DNA of 64,000 bases, taken from NCBI GenBank assembly GCA_035651755.1, contig DASRFA010000032.1, positions 124,001 through 188,000 of the forward strand, in the 5' to 3' direction. Position 1 is the stretch's first letter; every line of letters begins with the position of its first letter. This DNA is from DASRFA01 sp035651755 (GTDB lineage: Bacteria; Desulfobacterota; Binatia; UBA12015). The notes beneath the pieces were generated by a model. It was not told the origin of the DNA. It did not search any database and was given only the letters and a program-made list of their open reading frames with translations. The position numbers were made by a program, and so were the translations under genes. Below, piece by piece: positions 9,863 through 18,561 of the stretch.

Positions 9863-10483
9863 ATGATCCAAATTCGATCCGTGGTCCGACCGTACGACGC
9901 CCCCGACGTCGCCGCGAGCGCCCTCTCCGCGATCACCCGCGCCGACGCGATGGGGCTCATCCCGGAGGAGGAGACGATCGACCGCCTCGACGCGCCGACG
10001 ATGCGCCGGGTGACCCGTCGGATCGCGGACCGCGGCATCGGGAAGGCGCTCGTCCTCGAGCTCGAGCGGGCGCGTGCGCCGCGCGGCCGCGACCTCCGCC
10101 GCATCCTGCGCGAGCTCTCCGCCGTGCTCGAGGACTCGCCGCTGCCCGAGCTCGAGTGGCCGCGCCTGCGGGACGTCCTCGGCCTCGACCTTCTCACCGA
10201 CCTCGTCGGGGTGTCGCAGCCGAGCGTGCGCCGCTACCTCGCCGGCGACCGCACCACCCCGGACGACGTCGCGGCACGCCTCCACTTCGTCGCACTCGTC
10301 GTCGGCGACCTCGCGGGCACCTACAACGAGGTCGGCATCCGGCGCTGGTTCGAGCGGCCTCGGACGCAGCTCGCCGGCCGCTCGCCGCGCGCGATCCTGG
10401 CCGCGGGGTTCCGGCCCGAGGAGGACGACGCGCACGCGGTCGCGCGCCTCTCGCGCTCGCTCGCGGGCGCGGTCGCGACGTGA
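9863..10483 (+). CDS. Xre/MbcA/ParS-type antitoxin (partner of RES protein)
   Basis: Likely antitoxin of a RES/Xre toxin–antitoxin pair. The central part has an HTH-like stretch (LTDLVGVSQPSVRRYLAGDR). The C-terminal part resembles the toxin-binding DUF2384 domain: YNEVGIRRWFERP, then LAGRSPRAILAAGF. I chose ATG 9863 (206 residues); an in-frame upstream start at 9821 adds 14 unlikely residues. The N-terminal ~90 residues are longer than in compact antitoxins and I do not recognise them. The stop overlaps the GTG of the next gene, as is usual for such pairs. These antitoxins often repress their own promoter by binding through the HTH. Confidence 0.7.
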   Translation: MIQIRSVVRPYDAPDVAASALSAITRADAMGLIPEEETIDRLDAPTMRRVTRRIADRGIGKALVLELERARAPRGRDLRRILRELSAVLEDSPLPELEWPRLRDVLGLDLLTDLVGVSQPSVRRYLAGDRTTPDDVAARLHFVALVVGDLAGTYNEVGIRRWFERPRTQLAGRSPRAILAAGFRPEEDDAHAVARLSRSLAGAVAT

Positions 10484-11049
10484 TCGCGTTCCGCCACGTC
10501 GACGCGCGCTTCCCCTTCCTGTGGGAGACGTCGGACCAGCCCGGCGGCCGCTGGCACGCGGAAGGCGAGGGACCCGCGCAGTACTTCGCCGACACGCCCG
10601 ACGGCGCGTGGGCCGAGCTCCTCCGGCACGAGGAGATCACCGACGAGGCCGATCTCGCGACCGTTCGCCGGGCGCTCTGGGCCGTCGAGATCCCGGACCG
10701 CTCCCGACGCGGCGTGCGCGCGCTCGCGCGCCCGCGCCTCCCCGCGCGTGTCCTCCGAGGCGGCCTCGCGAGCTACGGCGCCTGCCGCCGCGAGGCGCAG
10801 CGCCTTCGCGCGCGCGGCGCCATCGGCCTCGTCGCCCCGTCGGCCTCCCTCTTCGACGACGAGGCGCGCGGCTGGCGCGTGAAGGGCGGCCTCGAGCCCG
10901 GCGCCGCCCGATCGGGTCGCGTCATCGTGCTGTTCGGGCGCCGGCCGGATCTCGTCGGCTGGTCCGCCGCCGCCCAAGGCAGGCCGCACCGGACGCTGCT
11001 TCCGAAGGTGCGCCCGCTCGGCGATCCGGGATCCCCGCGCGCCCGCTGA
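10480..11049 (+). CDS. RES-domain toxin (predicted NAD+-consuming)
   Basis: The 189-residue protein shows the RES-family core GGRWHAEGEGPAQYFADTP with the conserved Arg, then AWAELLRHE with the conserved Glu. A Ser lies in the later GLVAPSAS. Characterised RES toxins deplete NAD+; this activity is inferred from the family. It starts at GTG 10480, overlapping the antitoxin stop. The gene ends 7 bases before the convergent nadB gene. The neighbouring NAD-synthesis gene is suggestive but may be coincidence. Confidence 0.72.
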   Translation: MIAFRHVDARFPFLWETSDQPGGRWHAEGEGPAQYFADTPDGAWAELLRHEEITDEADLATVRRALWAVEIPDRSRRGVRALARPRLPARVLRGGLASYGACRREAQRLRARGAIGLVAPSASLFDDEARGWRVKGGLEPGAARSGRVIVLFGRRPDLVGWSAAAQGRPHRTLLPKVRPLGDPGSPRAR

Positions 11050-11056
11050 GCCCGCC

Positions 11057-12694
11057 TCAGCCGCGCTCGAGCGCGACCGGGCGCTGCGTGCGCGGGTCGC
11101 GCACCATGACGGTGTCGCGCTTCCAGCGCGCGTCGTCGGCCGTCGGGCAGTCGACGTTGAAGTGGAGGCCGCGGCTCTCGCGGCGGTGCGCGGCCGAAGC
11201 GATGATCAGGTCCGCGACCGCGGCCAGGTTCCGCACCTCGAGCGAGTCGGCGGTCGGTAGGAAGTCCCAGTAGTCGTGGCGGATCTCGTCGAGGACGAGG
11301 TCGATGCGGGCGCGCGCACGCGCGAGGCGGCGGTCGCTCCGGACGATGCCGACGTAGCTCCACATGAAGCGCCGGATCTCGTCCCAGGTGTGCGACACGA
11401 GCACCGACTCCTCGCTGCTGCGCGCCTGCCCCGGGTTCCAGGCCGGGATGTCGGGGCAGTCGGTGCGATCGTGCGCGAGCAGGTCGGACGCGCTCCGGGC
11501 GGCGCGATGACCGAAGACGAGGCCTTCGAGGAGCGAGTTCGACGCGAGGCGATTCGCGCCGTGGAGGCCCGTCATCGCGACCTCGCCCGCGGCCCAGAGA
11601 CCCGCGAGCGCGGTGCGGCCATCGCCGTCGGTGACGACGCCGCCGCAGGTGTAGTGCGCCGCCGGGACGACCGGGATCGGCTCGCGCGCCGGGTCGATCC
11701 CGTACTGCCGGCAGCGCGCGAGGATCGTCGGGAAGCGCTGCTCGAGGAAGTCGCGCGGGCGGTGCGAGATGTCGAGCAGGACGGAGTCGAAGCCGTGGAG
11801 CTTCATCTCGGCGTCGATCGCGCGCGCGACGATGTCGCGTGGCGCGAGCTCGGCGCGCTCGTCGTAGCGCTTCATGAAAGGCGTGCCATCCGGGCGCTTC
11901 AGGATGCCGCCCTCGCCGCGCACGGTCTCGCTGATCAGGAACGACTTCGCCTGCGGGTGATAGAGGCACGTCGGATGGAACTGGATGAACTCCATGTTCC
12001 CGATTGGCACGCCGGCGCGGTACGCGACCGCGATGCCATCGCCGGTCGCGACGTCGGGGTTGCTCGTATAGAGGTACACCTTCCCGGCGCCGCCGGTCGC
12101 GAGGATCGTCGCGCGCGCGCGGAGAGCGTCGATCCGGCCCGAGTCGCGATCGAGCGCGTAGGCGCCCCAGCAGCGCGGCGCTCCGCTGATCCCGAACTTC
12201 GCGCTCACGAGGAGGTCGATCGCGAGCGTGTGCTCGAGGATGCGGATCCCCGGGCGCGCGCGCGCCGCCTCGACGAGGGCGCGCATCATCTCGTGCCCGG
12301 TCGCGTCGAGCGCGTGCAGGATGCGGCGCTGCGAGTGGCCGCCCTCGAGGCCGAGGTCGACGTCGTACTCGCCGTCGGCGTCGGGCCGGAGCGAGAAGCG
12401 GGTTCCGAGCGCAATCATCTCGCGCACGCGCTCGGGCCCTTCCTCGACGACCAGGCGCACGACGTCGGGATGGCAGAGGCCCGCGCCCGCGCGCTCGGTG
12501 TCCGCGGCGTGCGACGCGAACGAGTCCTCGGGGCTCCAGACGGACGCGACCCCGCCCTGCGCCCAGTCGCTCGAGCCCTCCGGGAGACGCGTCTTCGTGA
12601 CCACGCCGACGGTCCCGTGGCGCGACGCCTCGAGCGCGAACGTGAGCCCCGCGATCCCGCTCCCGATCACCAGGAAGTCGAAATCGCAGGTCAT
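11057..12694 (-). CDS. nadB: L-aspartate oxidase
   Basis: FAD enzyme that oxidises aspartate to iminoaspartate, the first step of de novo NAD synthesis. The N-terminal dinucleotide motif is DFLVIGSGIAGL. Other family blocks are SSDWAQGGVA, the substrate-site stretch EFIQFHPT, and GLWAAGEVAMTGLHGANRLASNSLLEGLVFG. The frame is open 42 codons further upstream, but that part is Arg-rich and unlike the family. I place the start at ATG 12694 (545 residues, normal length). nadA and nadC are not in the window. Confidence 0.95.
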   Translation of the reverse strand: MTCDFDFLVIGSGIAGLTFALEASRHGTVGVVTKTRLPEGSSDWAQGGVASVWSPEDSFASHAADTERAGAGLCHPDVVRLVVEEGPERVREMIALGTRFSLRPDADGEYDVDLGLEGGHSQRRILHALDATGHEMMRALVEAARARPGIRILEHTLAIDLLVSAKFGISGAPRCWGAYALDRDSGRIDALRARATILATGGAGKVYLYTSNPDVATGDGIAVAYRAGVPIGNMEFIQFHPTCLYHPQAKSFLISETVRGEGGILKRPDGTPFMKRYDERAELAPRDIVARAIDAEMKLHGFDSVLLDISHRPRDFLEQRFPTILARCRQYGIDPAREPIPVVPAAHYTCGGVVTDGDGRTALAGLWAAGEVAMTGLHGANRLASNSLLEGLVFGHRAARSASDLLAHDRTDCPDIPAWNPGQARSSEESVLVSHTWDEIRRFMWSYVGIVRSDRRLARARARIDLVLDEIRHDYWDFLPTADSLEVRNLAAVADLIIASAAHRRESRGLHFNVDCPTADDARWKRDTVMVRDPRTQRPVALERG

Positions 12695-12867
12695 CCCGGC
12701 CACGGCGTTCCGCCGGGACGCGCGCCGGTCGGCGCCGCGGCGAGCGGCGGTCCCGGACTTGCTTCGATCGCCGGCGGCGACATCGCCCGAACAGTACGCG
12801 TGGATCGCCCGCACCCGCAAGGGCGCGGGCTCGCGCCAGCGGAACGAGCGACCGCGGGGGCGTGCCC

Positions 12868-12887
12868 GGTGTCACGCGATTGACACC
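12868..12887. promoter_or_regulatory. Inverted repeat between nadB and the transglycosylase gene
   Basis: GGTGTCA and TGACACC are perfect 7-base arms with a 6-base spacer. It lies in the 255-base divergent intergenic region, 174 bases from nadB and 63 from the transglycosylase start. The right arm includes TTGACA. It is a plausible operator, but the binding protein is unknown. Nothing else stands out in this intergenic stretch. Confidence 0.4.
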
Positions 12888-12949
12888 GCGGCACGAGACG
12901 GTCGACCGTTTGACGGCCCGGCGCGACTGCCTGTAGGAGGGGGAGGTCG

Positions 12950-13720
12950 ATGGCACGGCGTCAGCCCAGGGGGGGACGACTGGCACGTGACCGCGACGCG
13001 AGGACGGCGGAGGCGGCTCGCGTGGCGCGCGCGATCGTCCTTGTCGCGCTCTGTGTCCTGCTGCACGGCGTCGGGACGGCGAATGCGGATACGTTCTTCT
13101 TCCGCGACCGCGCCGGCGTGACGCACTTCACCAACGTCCCGACCGATCGGCGCTACAAGGTCCTGATCGCGGCGCGCACCAGCTTCTCGCGCCTCGTGTA
13201 CACGCAGGGGACAGCGGTCGACGGGAGCGGCTTCCCGCTTCCGAGCCTCGCGCTGTCGACGCGCCCGAGCCGCTTCATCGACCCGCCCGAGGGCATCTCG
13301 CAGATGATCGTGGACGCCGCGAAGCGCTACGGCGTGGACGCGGCGCTCGTGCACGCGGTCGTGCGCGCGGAGTCCGCGTTCGACCACCTCGCGGTCTCGA
13401 GCGCCGGCGCGATGGGGCTCATGCAGCTCATGCCGGGCACGGCGGAGCTCGTCGGCGTGCGGAACGCCTTCCACCCGCAGGAGAACATCGAGGGCGGCGT
13501 CTACTACCTCCGCAAGATGCTCGACCGCTTCGGGAACAACGTCGCGCTCGCGCTCGCCGCCTACAACGCCGGACCGGGCGCCGTCGAGACCTACGGAGGC
13601 ATCCCGCCGTATCCGGAGACGCAGGAGTACCTCGAGCGCGTGTTCCGCTTCCGCCAGGAGTACCTCCGGAGCTCGCTCGAGCGCGGCCAGATCGCCTTCG
13701 CCTCCCGGCGCGGGCGCTGA
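12950..13720 (+). CDS. Exported lytic transglycosylase with N-terminal DUF4124-like domain
   Basis: Cleaves peptidoglycan glycan strands to 1,6-anhydro products in the periplasm. A hydrophobic segment (about residues 27–42) ending in ANAD acts as signal peptide or anchor. A DUF4124-like part follows (FFFRDRAGVTHFTNVPTD). The SLT domain has catalytic Glu141 in RAESAFD, then GAMGLMQLMPGTA and LAAYNAGPGAVETYGGIPPY. The length of 256 residues is usual. A strong ribosome-binding site (AGGAGGGGGAGG) precedes ATG 12950. pgsA follows after 14 bases. Confidence 0.93.
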   Translation: MARRQPRGGRLARDRDARTAEAARVARAIVLVALCVLLHGVGTANADTFFFRDRAGVTHFTNVPTDRRYKVLIAARTSFSRLVYTQGTAVDGSGFPLPSLALSTRPSRFIDPPEGISQMIVDAAKRYGVDAALVHAVVRAESAFDHLAVSSAGAMGLMQLMPGTAELVGVRNAFHPQENIEGGVYYLRKMLDRFGNNVALALAAYNAGPGAVETYGGIPPYPETQEYLERVFRFRQEYLRSSLERGQIAFASRRGR

Positions 13721-13734
13721 GGTCGGAGGCGCGC

Positions 13735-14328
13735 GTGCACGATGCGCCGCGCGTCGCGTCCGGCACGAATGGGGTCCTGAACGCCCCGAACGTGCTGTCC
13801 CTGAGCCGGATCGCGGTCGCGCCGGTCCTGATCTGGCTCCTCACGGATCCGAGCCGCGACGCCGGCGCGATCGCCGCGATCGTGTTCGTGCTCGCGTGCG
13901 TCAGCGACTGGCTCGACGGCTACCTCGCGCGCAGCCGCGGCCTCTCGACCCAGCTCGGGAAGTTCCTCGACCCGCTCGCCGACAAGGTCCTCGTCATCAG
14001 CGCGCTCATCATGCTGGCCGCGATGCCCGAGGGGCCGCGCGTCCCGGCGTGGATCGTCGCGACGATCGCGGCTCGCGAGCTCGCCGTGACCGGCCTCCGG
14101 ACGATCGCGCTCGGCGAGGGCATCGTGGTCGGCGCGGAGTCGCTCGGGAAGGTGAAGATGGCGTTCGAGGTCGTTGCGCTCACGTCGCTCCTCGTCCGCT
14201 ATCGCTACTGGCTCCTCGACTTCTTCTCGGCCGGGATGGTCTTCCTCTGGATCGCGATGCTGCTCGCGCTCTGGTCCGGCGTCGCCTACCACGTGCGGCT
14301 CATCCGCGTCCTTCAGGAGCGGTCGTGA
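13735..14328 (+). CDS. pgsA: CDP-diacylglycerol–glycerol-3-phosphate 3-phosphatidyltransferase
   Basis: Membrane enzyme making phosphatidylglycerol phosphate. The CDP-alcohol phosphotransferase motif is complete: SDWLDGYLARSRG, eight residues, then GKFLDPLADK. Several hydrophobic segments fit a six-helix membrane protein of 197 residues. NAPNVLSLSRI near the start is typical of PgsA. The start is GTG 13735. Confidence 0.93.
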   Translation: MHDAPRVASGTNGVLNAPNVLSLSRIAVAPVLIWLLTDPSRDAGAIAAIVFVLACVSDWLDGYLARSRGLSTQLGKFLDPLADKVLVISALIMLAAMPEGPRVPAWIVATIAARELAVTGLRTIALGEGIVVGAESLGKVKMAFEVVALTSLLVRYRYWLLDFFSAGMVFLWIAMLLALWSGVAYHVRLIRVLQERS

Positions 14329-14383
14329 CGACCTCGGTTGCGCCCGTGATCTGCCGGCGGTACGGTTTTCGTCGTCGGGCTCC

Positions 14384-14494
14384 CCAGTGATAGCTAGGTC
14401 CCGCGCAAGAGCGGGTCGCGAACCCCGCCAGGCCCGGAAGGGAGCAACGGTACCGATTCTTCTCTGTGCCGCGGGGGTGCCTAGCTATCACTGG
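14384..14494 (+). ncRNA. ffs: Signal recognition particle RNA, small bacterial type (4.5S)
   Basis: About 111 bases fold into one long hairpin. The ends CCAGTGATAGCTAGG (14384–14398) and CCTAGCTATCACTGG (14480–14494) pair perfectly over 15 bases. The apical domain contains the SRP signature CCAGGCCCGGAAGGGAGCA with the Ffh-binding internal loops. It lies between pgsA and dnaX, a common location next to dnaX. Exact transcript ends are not determined. Confidence 0.93.
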
Positions 14495-14523
14495 CGGGCT
14501 CGCCGCGGCGGCGGAAGACGGCG

Positions 14524-16374
14524 ATGAGCGAACGAGACCTCTTCGGCGCGTCCGCGACGTCGCGCACGTCCTCCGTACCGGATGCGGAGAAGGGCGCGTA
14601 CCAGGTACTCGCCCGCCGCGCCCGGCCGCAGACGTTCGCCGACGTCGTCGGGCAGGACCACGTGACGCAGACGCTCGTGAACGCGATCCGGAGCGGCCGG
14701 GTGGCGCACGCGTTCGTCTTCAGCGGCATGCGCGGCGTCGGAAAGACCACCACCGCGCGCATCCTCGCCAAGTGCCTCAACTGCGAGGAGGGCCCGACCG
14801 CGGAGCCCTGCAATCGGTGCCGGAGCTGCATCGAGATCACCGAAGGCCGCGCGCTCGACGTCTTCGAGGTCGACGCTGCGTCTCAGACCGGCATCGACGC
14901 GACGCGCGAGCTCCTCGAAACGGTCAAGTACCAGCCGGCTGCCGGCCGCTATCGCATCTACATCATCGACGAGGCGCACGGCCTCTCGAAGCAGGCGGTC
15001 GACGCGTTCCTCAAGACGCTCGAGGAGCCGCCGCCGCACGTGAAGTTCATCCTCGCGACCACGGCGGCGCAGAAGCTGCCGCAGACGATCCTCTCGCGGT
15101 GCCAGCGCTACGACTTCCGCGCGGTCCCGGAGGAGACGGTGGCGCGCGCGCTCGCGGAGATCGTGAAGCGCGAGGGCGTCGCCGCCGAGGAGGAGGCGCT
15201 GCTCTCGCTCGCCCGCGAGTCGGGCGGCAGCATGCGCGACGCGACGTCCCTCCTCGACCAGGTGCTCGCGTTCGCGGACGGCCGCATCGACGCCGCGGCG
15301 GTCGCGGAAGCGCTCGGTCTGCCGGACGTGCGCGCGATCCGGGAGCTCGTGGCCGCGGTCGCGCGCCGCGATCCGGCCGAGGCGCTCGCGATCGTCGGCC
15401 GCGTCCACGCCCAGGGAACGGATGCGGGCCGCTTCTGCGAGGGCGTGCTGACGCGCCTCCGGCATCTCGCGGTCGCGGCGACCGTCGCGCCCGAGGCCCT
15501 CGCGGACCTCTCCGCCGCCGACCGGAAGGACGTCGCCGAGTCCGCGCGCGGCCTCGACCCGTCCGAACTGCAGCGCTGGTTCCGCATCCTGCTGGACGCG
15601 TTCGTCGACCTCTCGCGCGCTCCGTCGCCGCGCCTCGTGCTGGAGATGGCGGTCCTCCGGATGGCGACGCTCGTGCCGATCGTGCCGCTCGACGACCTCG
15701 TGTCGCGGCTCGAGGCGATCGAGCTGGGGCAGGGCGCCGCGCGCCCGGCGGCCGGCCGCTCCGGGCCGCGCGCTTCCGCTTCGGTGCCCGCGTCGCTCGC
15801 CGGCGTCGGCGCGAAGCGGAACGAAGAACATGACGACGCGCCCGCGCGCCCGGCCACCGCGACGTCGACGTCGACGACCAACGGCGCGGGAACAGCGATC
15901 GCGCGCGACATGGCCGCGTTCCGTTCGGGCGCAGGCTCGGACGGGGAGGACGGATCCGCCGGCGTCGGGGGTGCCGCGGAGAAGGTCGCGGAGAGCGGAC
16001 CGCACCAGGAGCGCTGGCAACGACTCGTCGACGGTCTCCAGCGCGAGCGCGCGTCGCGGTTCTTCCGGCTCTCGTACAGCCGGGTCGTCGACTTCGACGA
16101 CGACTCGCTGCGCGTCGCCGTCACCGGACGCGAAGCGGCGAACGCGCTCCTCGAGCGCGACGCGCGCGAGGCGATCGAAGCCGCGATCGCGCGCGAGTTC
16201 GAGCGCCCGCTGCGCTTCGTCCCGGTCGTTCCGGGCGAGACGCCGGCGGCGGAGCCGGCGCGCGTCGACCGCGCGACGCTCGATCGCCAGGCACGCGAGG
16301 ATCCCCTCGTGCAGCTCAGCGTCGAGCTGCTCGAGGGCAGGGTCGAAGCGGTCGTGCCGCGGCTCCGCCGATGA
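14524..16374 (+). CDS. dnaX: DNA polymerase III subunits gamma/tau
   Basis: Clamp-loader ATPase. Walker A is GMRGVGKTTTAR, the zinc cysteines are CLNC…EPCNRCRSC, Walker B is IYIIDEAHGLS, and sensor 1 is TLEEPPPHVKFILATT with the Arg finger in SRCQRYDF. At 616 residues it is tau-length. The middle, after about residue 400, is low-complexity Ala/Ser/Thr/Gly. A conserved C-terminal domain (RWQRLVDGLQRERASRFFRLSY) follows. No A-rich slippery sequence for a gamma frameshift was seen. The first ~25 residues are poorly conserved, so the exact start is uncertain. Confidence 0.95.
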   Translation: MSERDLFGASATSRTSSVPDAEKGAYQVLARRARPQTFADVVGQDHVTQTLVNAIRSGRVAHAFVFSGMRGVGKTTTARILAKCLNCEEGPTAEPCNRCRSCIEITEGRALDVFEVDAASQTGIDATRELLETVKYQPAAGRYRIYIIDEAHGLSKQAVDAFLKTLEEPPPHVKFILATTAAQKLPQTILSRCQRYDFRAVPEETVARALAEIVKREGVAAEEEALLSLARESGGSMRDATSLLDQVLAFADGRIDAAAVAEALGLPDVRAIRELVAAVARRDPAEALAIVGRVHAQGTDAGRFCEGVLTRLRHLAVAATVAPEALADLSAADRKDVAESARGLDPSELQRWFRILLDAFVDLSRAPSPRLVLEMAVLRMATLVPIVPLDDLVSRLEAIELGQGAARPAAGRSGPRASASVPASLAGVGAKRNEEHDDAPARPATATSTSTTNGAGTAIARDMAAFRSGAGSDGEDGSAGVGGAAEKVAESGPHQERWQRLVDGLQRERASRFFRLSYSRVVDFDDDSLRVAVTGREAANALLERDAREAIEAAIAREFERPLRFVPVVPGETPAAEPARVDRATLDRQAREDPLVQLSVELLEGRVEAVVPRLRR

Positions 16375-16413
16375 TCGAGATCGCGTGAGGCGAGCGGGCG
16401 CGAGGAGTCGAAG

Positions 16414-16743
16414 ATGTCGAAAGGGTTCGACCTGTCGAGCATCGGCAACCTGATGCAGCAGGCGCGCGAGATGCAGGAGCGGCTTTCGAGCCTGCAGGCC
16501 GAGGTCGGGGCGCGGACCATCGAGGCGAGCGCGGGCGGAGGCATGGTCACCGCGCGCGTGAACGGGAAGCTCGAGGTCCTGTCGATCGCGATCGACCCGC
16601 AGGTCCTCGAGGGCGGCGATCGCGAGATGCTGCAGGACCTCGTCGTCGCGGCCGTCAACCAGGCGATCCGCCAGGCGCAGGCGATGATGGCCGACGAGAT
16701 GTCGAAGCTCACCGGAGGCCTGAAGATCCCCGGGCTCTCCTGA
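16414..16743 (+). CDS. ybaB: YbaB/EbfC family nucleoid-associated protein
   Basis: Small (109-residue) DNA-binding dimer normally encoded between dnaX and recR, as here. Typical sequence includes NLMQQAREMQERL, VNGKLEVLSIAIDPQVL and the Met/Gln-rich C-terminal helix. The ATG is preceded by GCGAGGAGTC. It probably shares a transcript with dnaX and recR. Confidence 0.94.
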   Translation: MSKGFDLSSIGNLMQQAREMQERLSSLQAEVGARTIEASAGGGMVTARVNGKLEVLSIAIDPQVLEGGDREMLQDLVVAAVNQAIRQAQAMMADEMSKLTGGLKIPGLS

Positions 16744-16771
16744 ACGCCCGAGCGATCGCGCGGAGCGTCTC

Positions 16772-17374
16772 GTGTCCTCGGCCCTGACACCGTCCATGCA
16801 GCGCCTCGTCGAGGAGCTGAAGCGGCTCCCGGGAATCGGCGAGAAGACGGCGACGCGCCTCGCGTTCTTCGTGCTCCGGAGCGAGCACTCGTTCGCCGCG
16901 AACCTCGCGCAGGCGCTGCTCGGGGTGAAGGAGCAGAGCCGGCTGTGCTCGGTCTGCTACGGGCTGACCGAAAGCGACCCGTGCGGCATCTGCGCGGACC
17001 CGCGCCGGAAGGCCGAGGAGGTGTGCGTCGTCGAGGAGCCGGCCGACATGATGGCCCTCGAGCGCGCGCAGGAGTACCGCGGCCGCTATCACGTCCTCGG
17101 CGGGGCGCTCGCGCCGCTCGACGGGGTCGGACCGGAGCACCTCCGGTGCTCGGAGCTCGTGGACCGCGTCCGGCGCGGTGGGATCTCCGAGGTCATCGTC
17201 GCGACCAACCCGACCGTCGAGGGCGAGGCGACCGCGCTCTACATCGCGCGCCTCGTGAAGCCGCTCGGGGTGCGGGTGACGCGCATCGCCCGGGGCCTGC
17301 CGATGGGCGGCGACGTCGAGTACACCGACGTGGTCACGCTCACGAAATCCCTCGAGGGCCGGCGCGAGATGTGA
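16772..17374 (+). CDS. recR: Recombination protein RecR
   Basis: Ring-forming partner of RecO/RecF in gap repair. An N-terminal helix-hairpin-helix (LKRLPGIGEKTATRLAFF) is followed by a four-Cys zinc finger (LCSVCYGLTESDPCGIC). A Toprim domain (VCVVEEPADMMALERAQEY … VATNPTVEGEATALYI) comes next, then the Walker-B-like end with TRIARGLPMGGDVEY. The start is GTG, and 200 residues is the standard length. Confidence 0.97.
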   Translation: MSSALTPSMQRLVEELKRLPGIGEKTATRLAFFVLRSEHSFAANLAQALLGVKEQSRLCSVCYGLTESDPCGICADPRRKAEEVCVVEEPADMMALERAQEYRGRYHVLGGALAPLDGVGPEHLRCSELVDRVRRGGISEVIVATNPTVEGEATALYIARLVKPLGVRVTRIARGLPMGGDVEYTDVVTLTKSLEGRREM

Positions 17375-17440
17375 CGAATCCGCCGTCGCAGTAGCGAGTT
17401 GTGAGCCCGGTGCCGCGATGGTAAGCAGCGCGGATTCCCC

Positions 17441-18496
17441 ATGGCAGAACCACGATCCACCGCCAAGGCGGGCACGGCTTCGCCTGCGAAGGCGGGCCCA
17501 GCCGCGCCTGCCAAGACCGGCGCCGCTCCCTCCGGCCGTAGGCCCGGCGCCGGCGCGCCGCCGCCGCCCCCGAACTACAAGTTCACGAGCGTCCTCCCGC
17601 GCAACCTCGCGATCGACTTCGTCGGCAAGCGGACGTCCTTCGTCATCATGTCGACGGTGCTCAACCTCCTCGCGCTCGTCCTTCTGTTCACCCGCGGACT
17701 GAACCTCGGCGTCGACTTCAAGGGCGGGACCGACATCCGGGTGCGCTTCACCGAGCCGACGACCGCGGCGGCCCTCCGCGACGAGCTCGGGGGACTCAAC
17801 CTGCGCGACCTCACGGTGCAGGACTTCGGCGTTCAGGGGAAGGAGTTCCTCCTCCGCTTCGAGATCCAGGAAGGGCAGGAGATGAGCTCGATCTCCGAAA
17901 CCCTTTCGACGCTCTTCAAGGAGACGCGGCCGGAGGGATCGTTCGAGATCCTGAGCGTCGAGAGCGTCGGGCCCCGGGTCGGGTCCGAGCTTCGCCAGCG
18001 AGGGTTCCTCGCGGTCGCCGTCGCGACCGTCTTCATGGGCATCTACGTCGCGCTGCGCTTCGAGTTCAGCTTCGGCGTCGGTGCGGTGATCGCCCTCATC
18101 CACGACGTGCTGATCGCGCTCGGCGCGCTCATCCTGACCCGCATGCCGTTCGACCTGACGACCCTCGCCGCCCTGCTGACGGTCGTCGGCTTCTCGATCC
18201 ACGATACGATCATCGTGTCCGACCGGATCCGCGAGAAGCTGAAGCGCGAGCGCCGCGCCGATCTCGGCGACGTGATCAACCGGAGCATCAACGAGACCCT
18301 GTCGCGGACGATCCTGACGACGGGCACGGCGCTCCTCGTGCTGCTCGCGCTGTACTTCGTCGGCGGCACCGGGCTTCAGCCGTTCGCGTTCACGCTGATC
18401 GTCGGCTTCATCACCGGCACGTACTCGTCGATCTACATCGCCGCGCCGGTCGTCCTGTTCTGGTCGAAGCACTCCAAGCAAGCGCGGACGGCTTGA
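17441..18496 (+). CDS. secF: Protein-export membrane protein SecF
   Basis: RND-like subunit that aids Sec translocation using the proton-motive force. After a 45-residue Ala/Pro/Gly-rich cytoplasmic leader there is a first membrane helix (about residues 67–84). The conserved LGVDFKGGTDIRVRF follows, then a periplasmic domain and a five-helix block with FSIHDTIIVSDRIRE and the terminal ITGTYSSIYIAAP. The leader is longer than in most SecF proteins. No secD lies beside it: recR is upstream and an SDR gene downstream. Confidence 0.94.
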   Translation: MAEPRSTAKAGTASPAKAGPAAPAKTGAAPSGRRPGAGAPPPPPNYKFTSVLPRNLAIDFVGKRTSFVIMSTVLNLLALVLLFTRGLNLGVDFKGGTDIRVRFTEPTTAAALRDELGGLNLRDLTVQDFGVQGKEFLLRFEIQEGQEMSSISETLSTLFKETRPEGSFEILSVESVGPRVGSELRQRGFLAVAVATVFMGIYVALRFEFSFGVGAVIALIHDVLIALGALILTRMPFDLTTLAALLTVVGFSIHDTIIVSDRIREKLKRERRADLGDVINRSINETLSRTILTTGTALLVLLALYFVGGTGLQPFAFTLIVGFITGTYSSIYIAAPVVLFWSKHSKQARTA

Positions 18497-18515
18497 CGCG
18501 CCGCTTCGAGCGGAC

Positions 18516-18551
18516 GCGACGCCGCCCTTTCGTCCGGGCGCGCGGCGTTGC
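18516..18551 (+). terminator. Hairpin after secF
   Basis: The 9-base arms GCGACGCCG and CGGCGTTGC (one G·T pair) enclose an inner GC-rich loop. It starts 20 bases past the secF stop and ends just before the SDR ATG. There is no T-tract, so it could instead act on SDR translation. Confidence 0.5.
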
Positions 18552-18561
18552 ATGAGGACCC

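Noticed and set aside
11057..12820. Longer nadB with a 42-residue N-terminal extension
   Set aside because: The extension is Arg/Ala-rich, precedes the conserved FAD-binding strand by too much, and has no ribosome-binding support.
14524..16374. Programmed frameshift in dnaX producing gamma
   Set aside because: No A-rich slippery heptamer with a following hairpin was seen in the plausible region.
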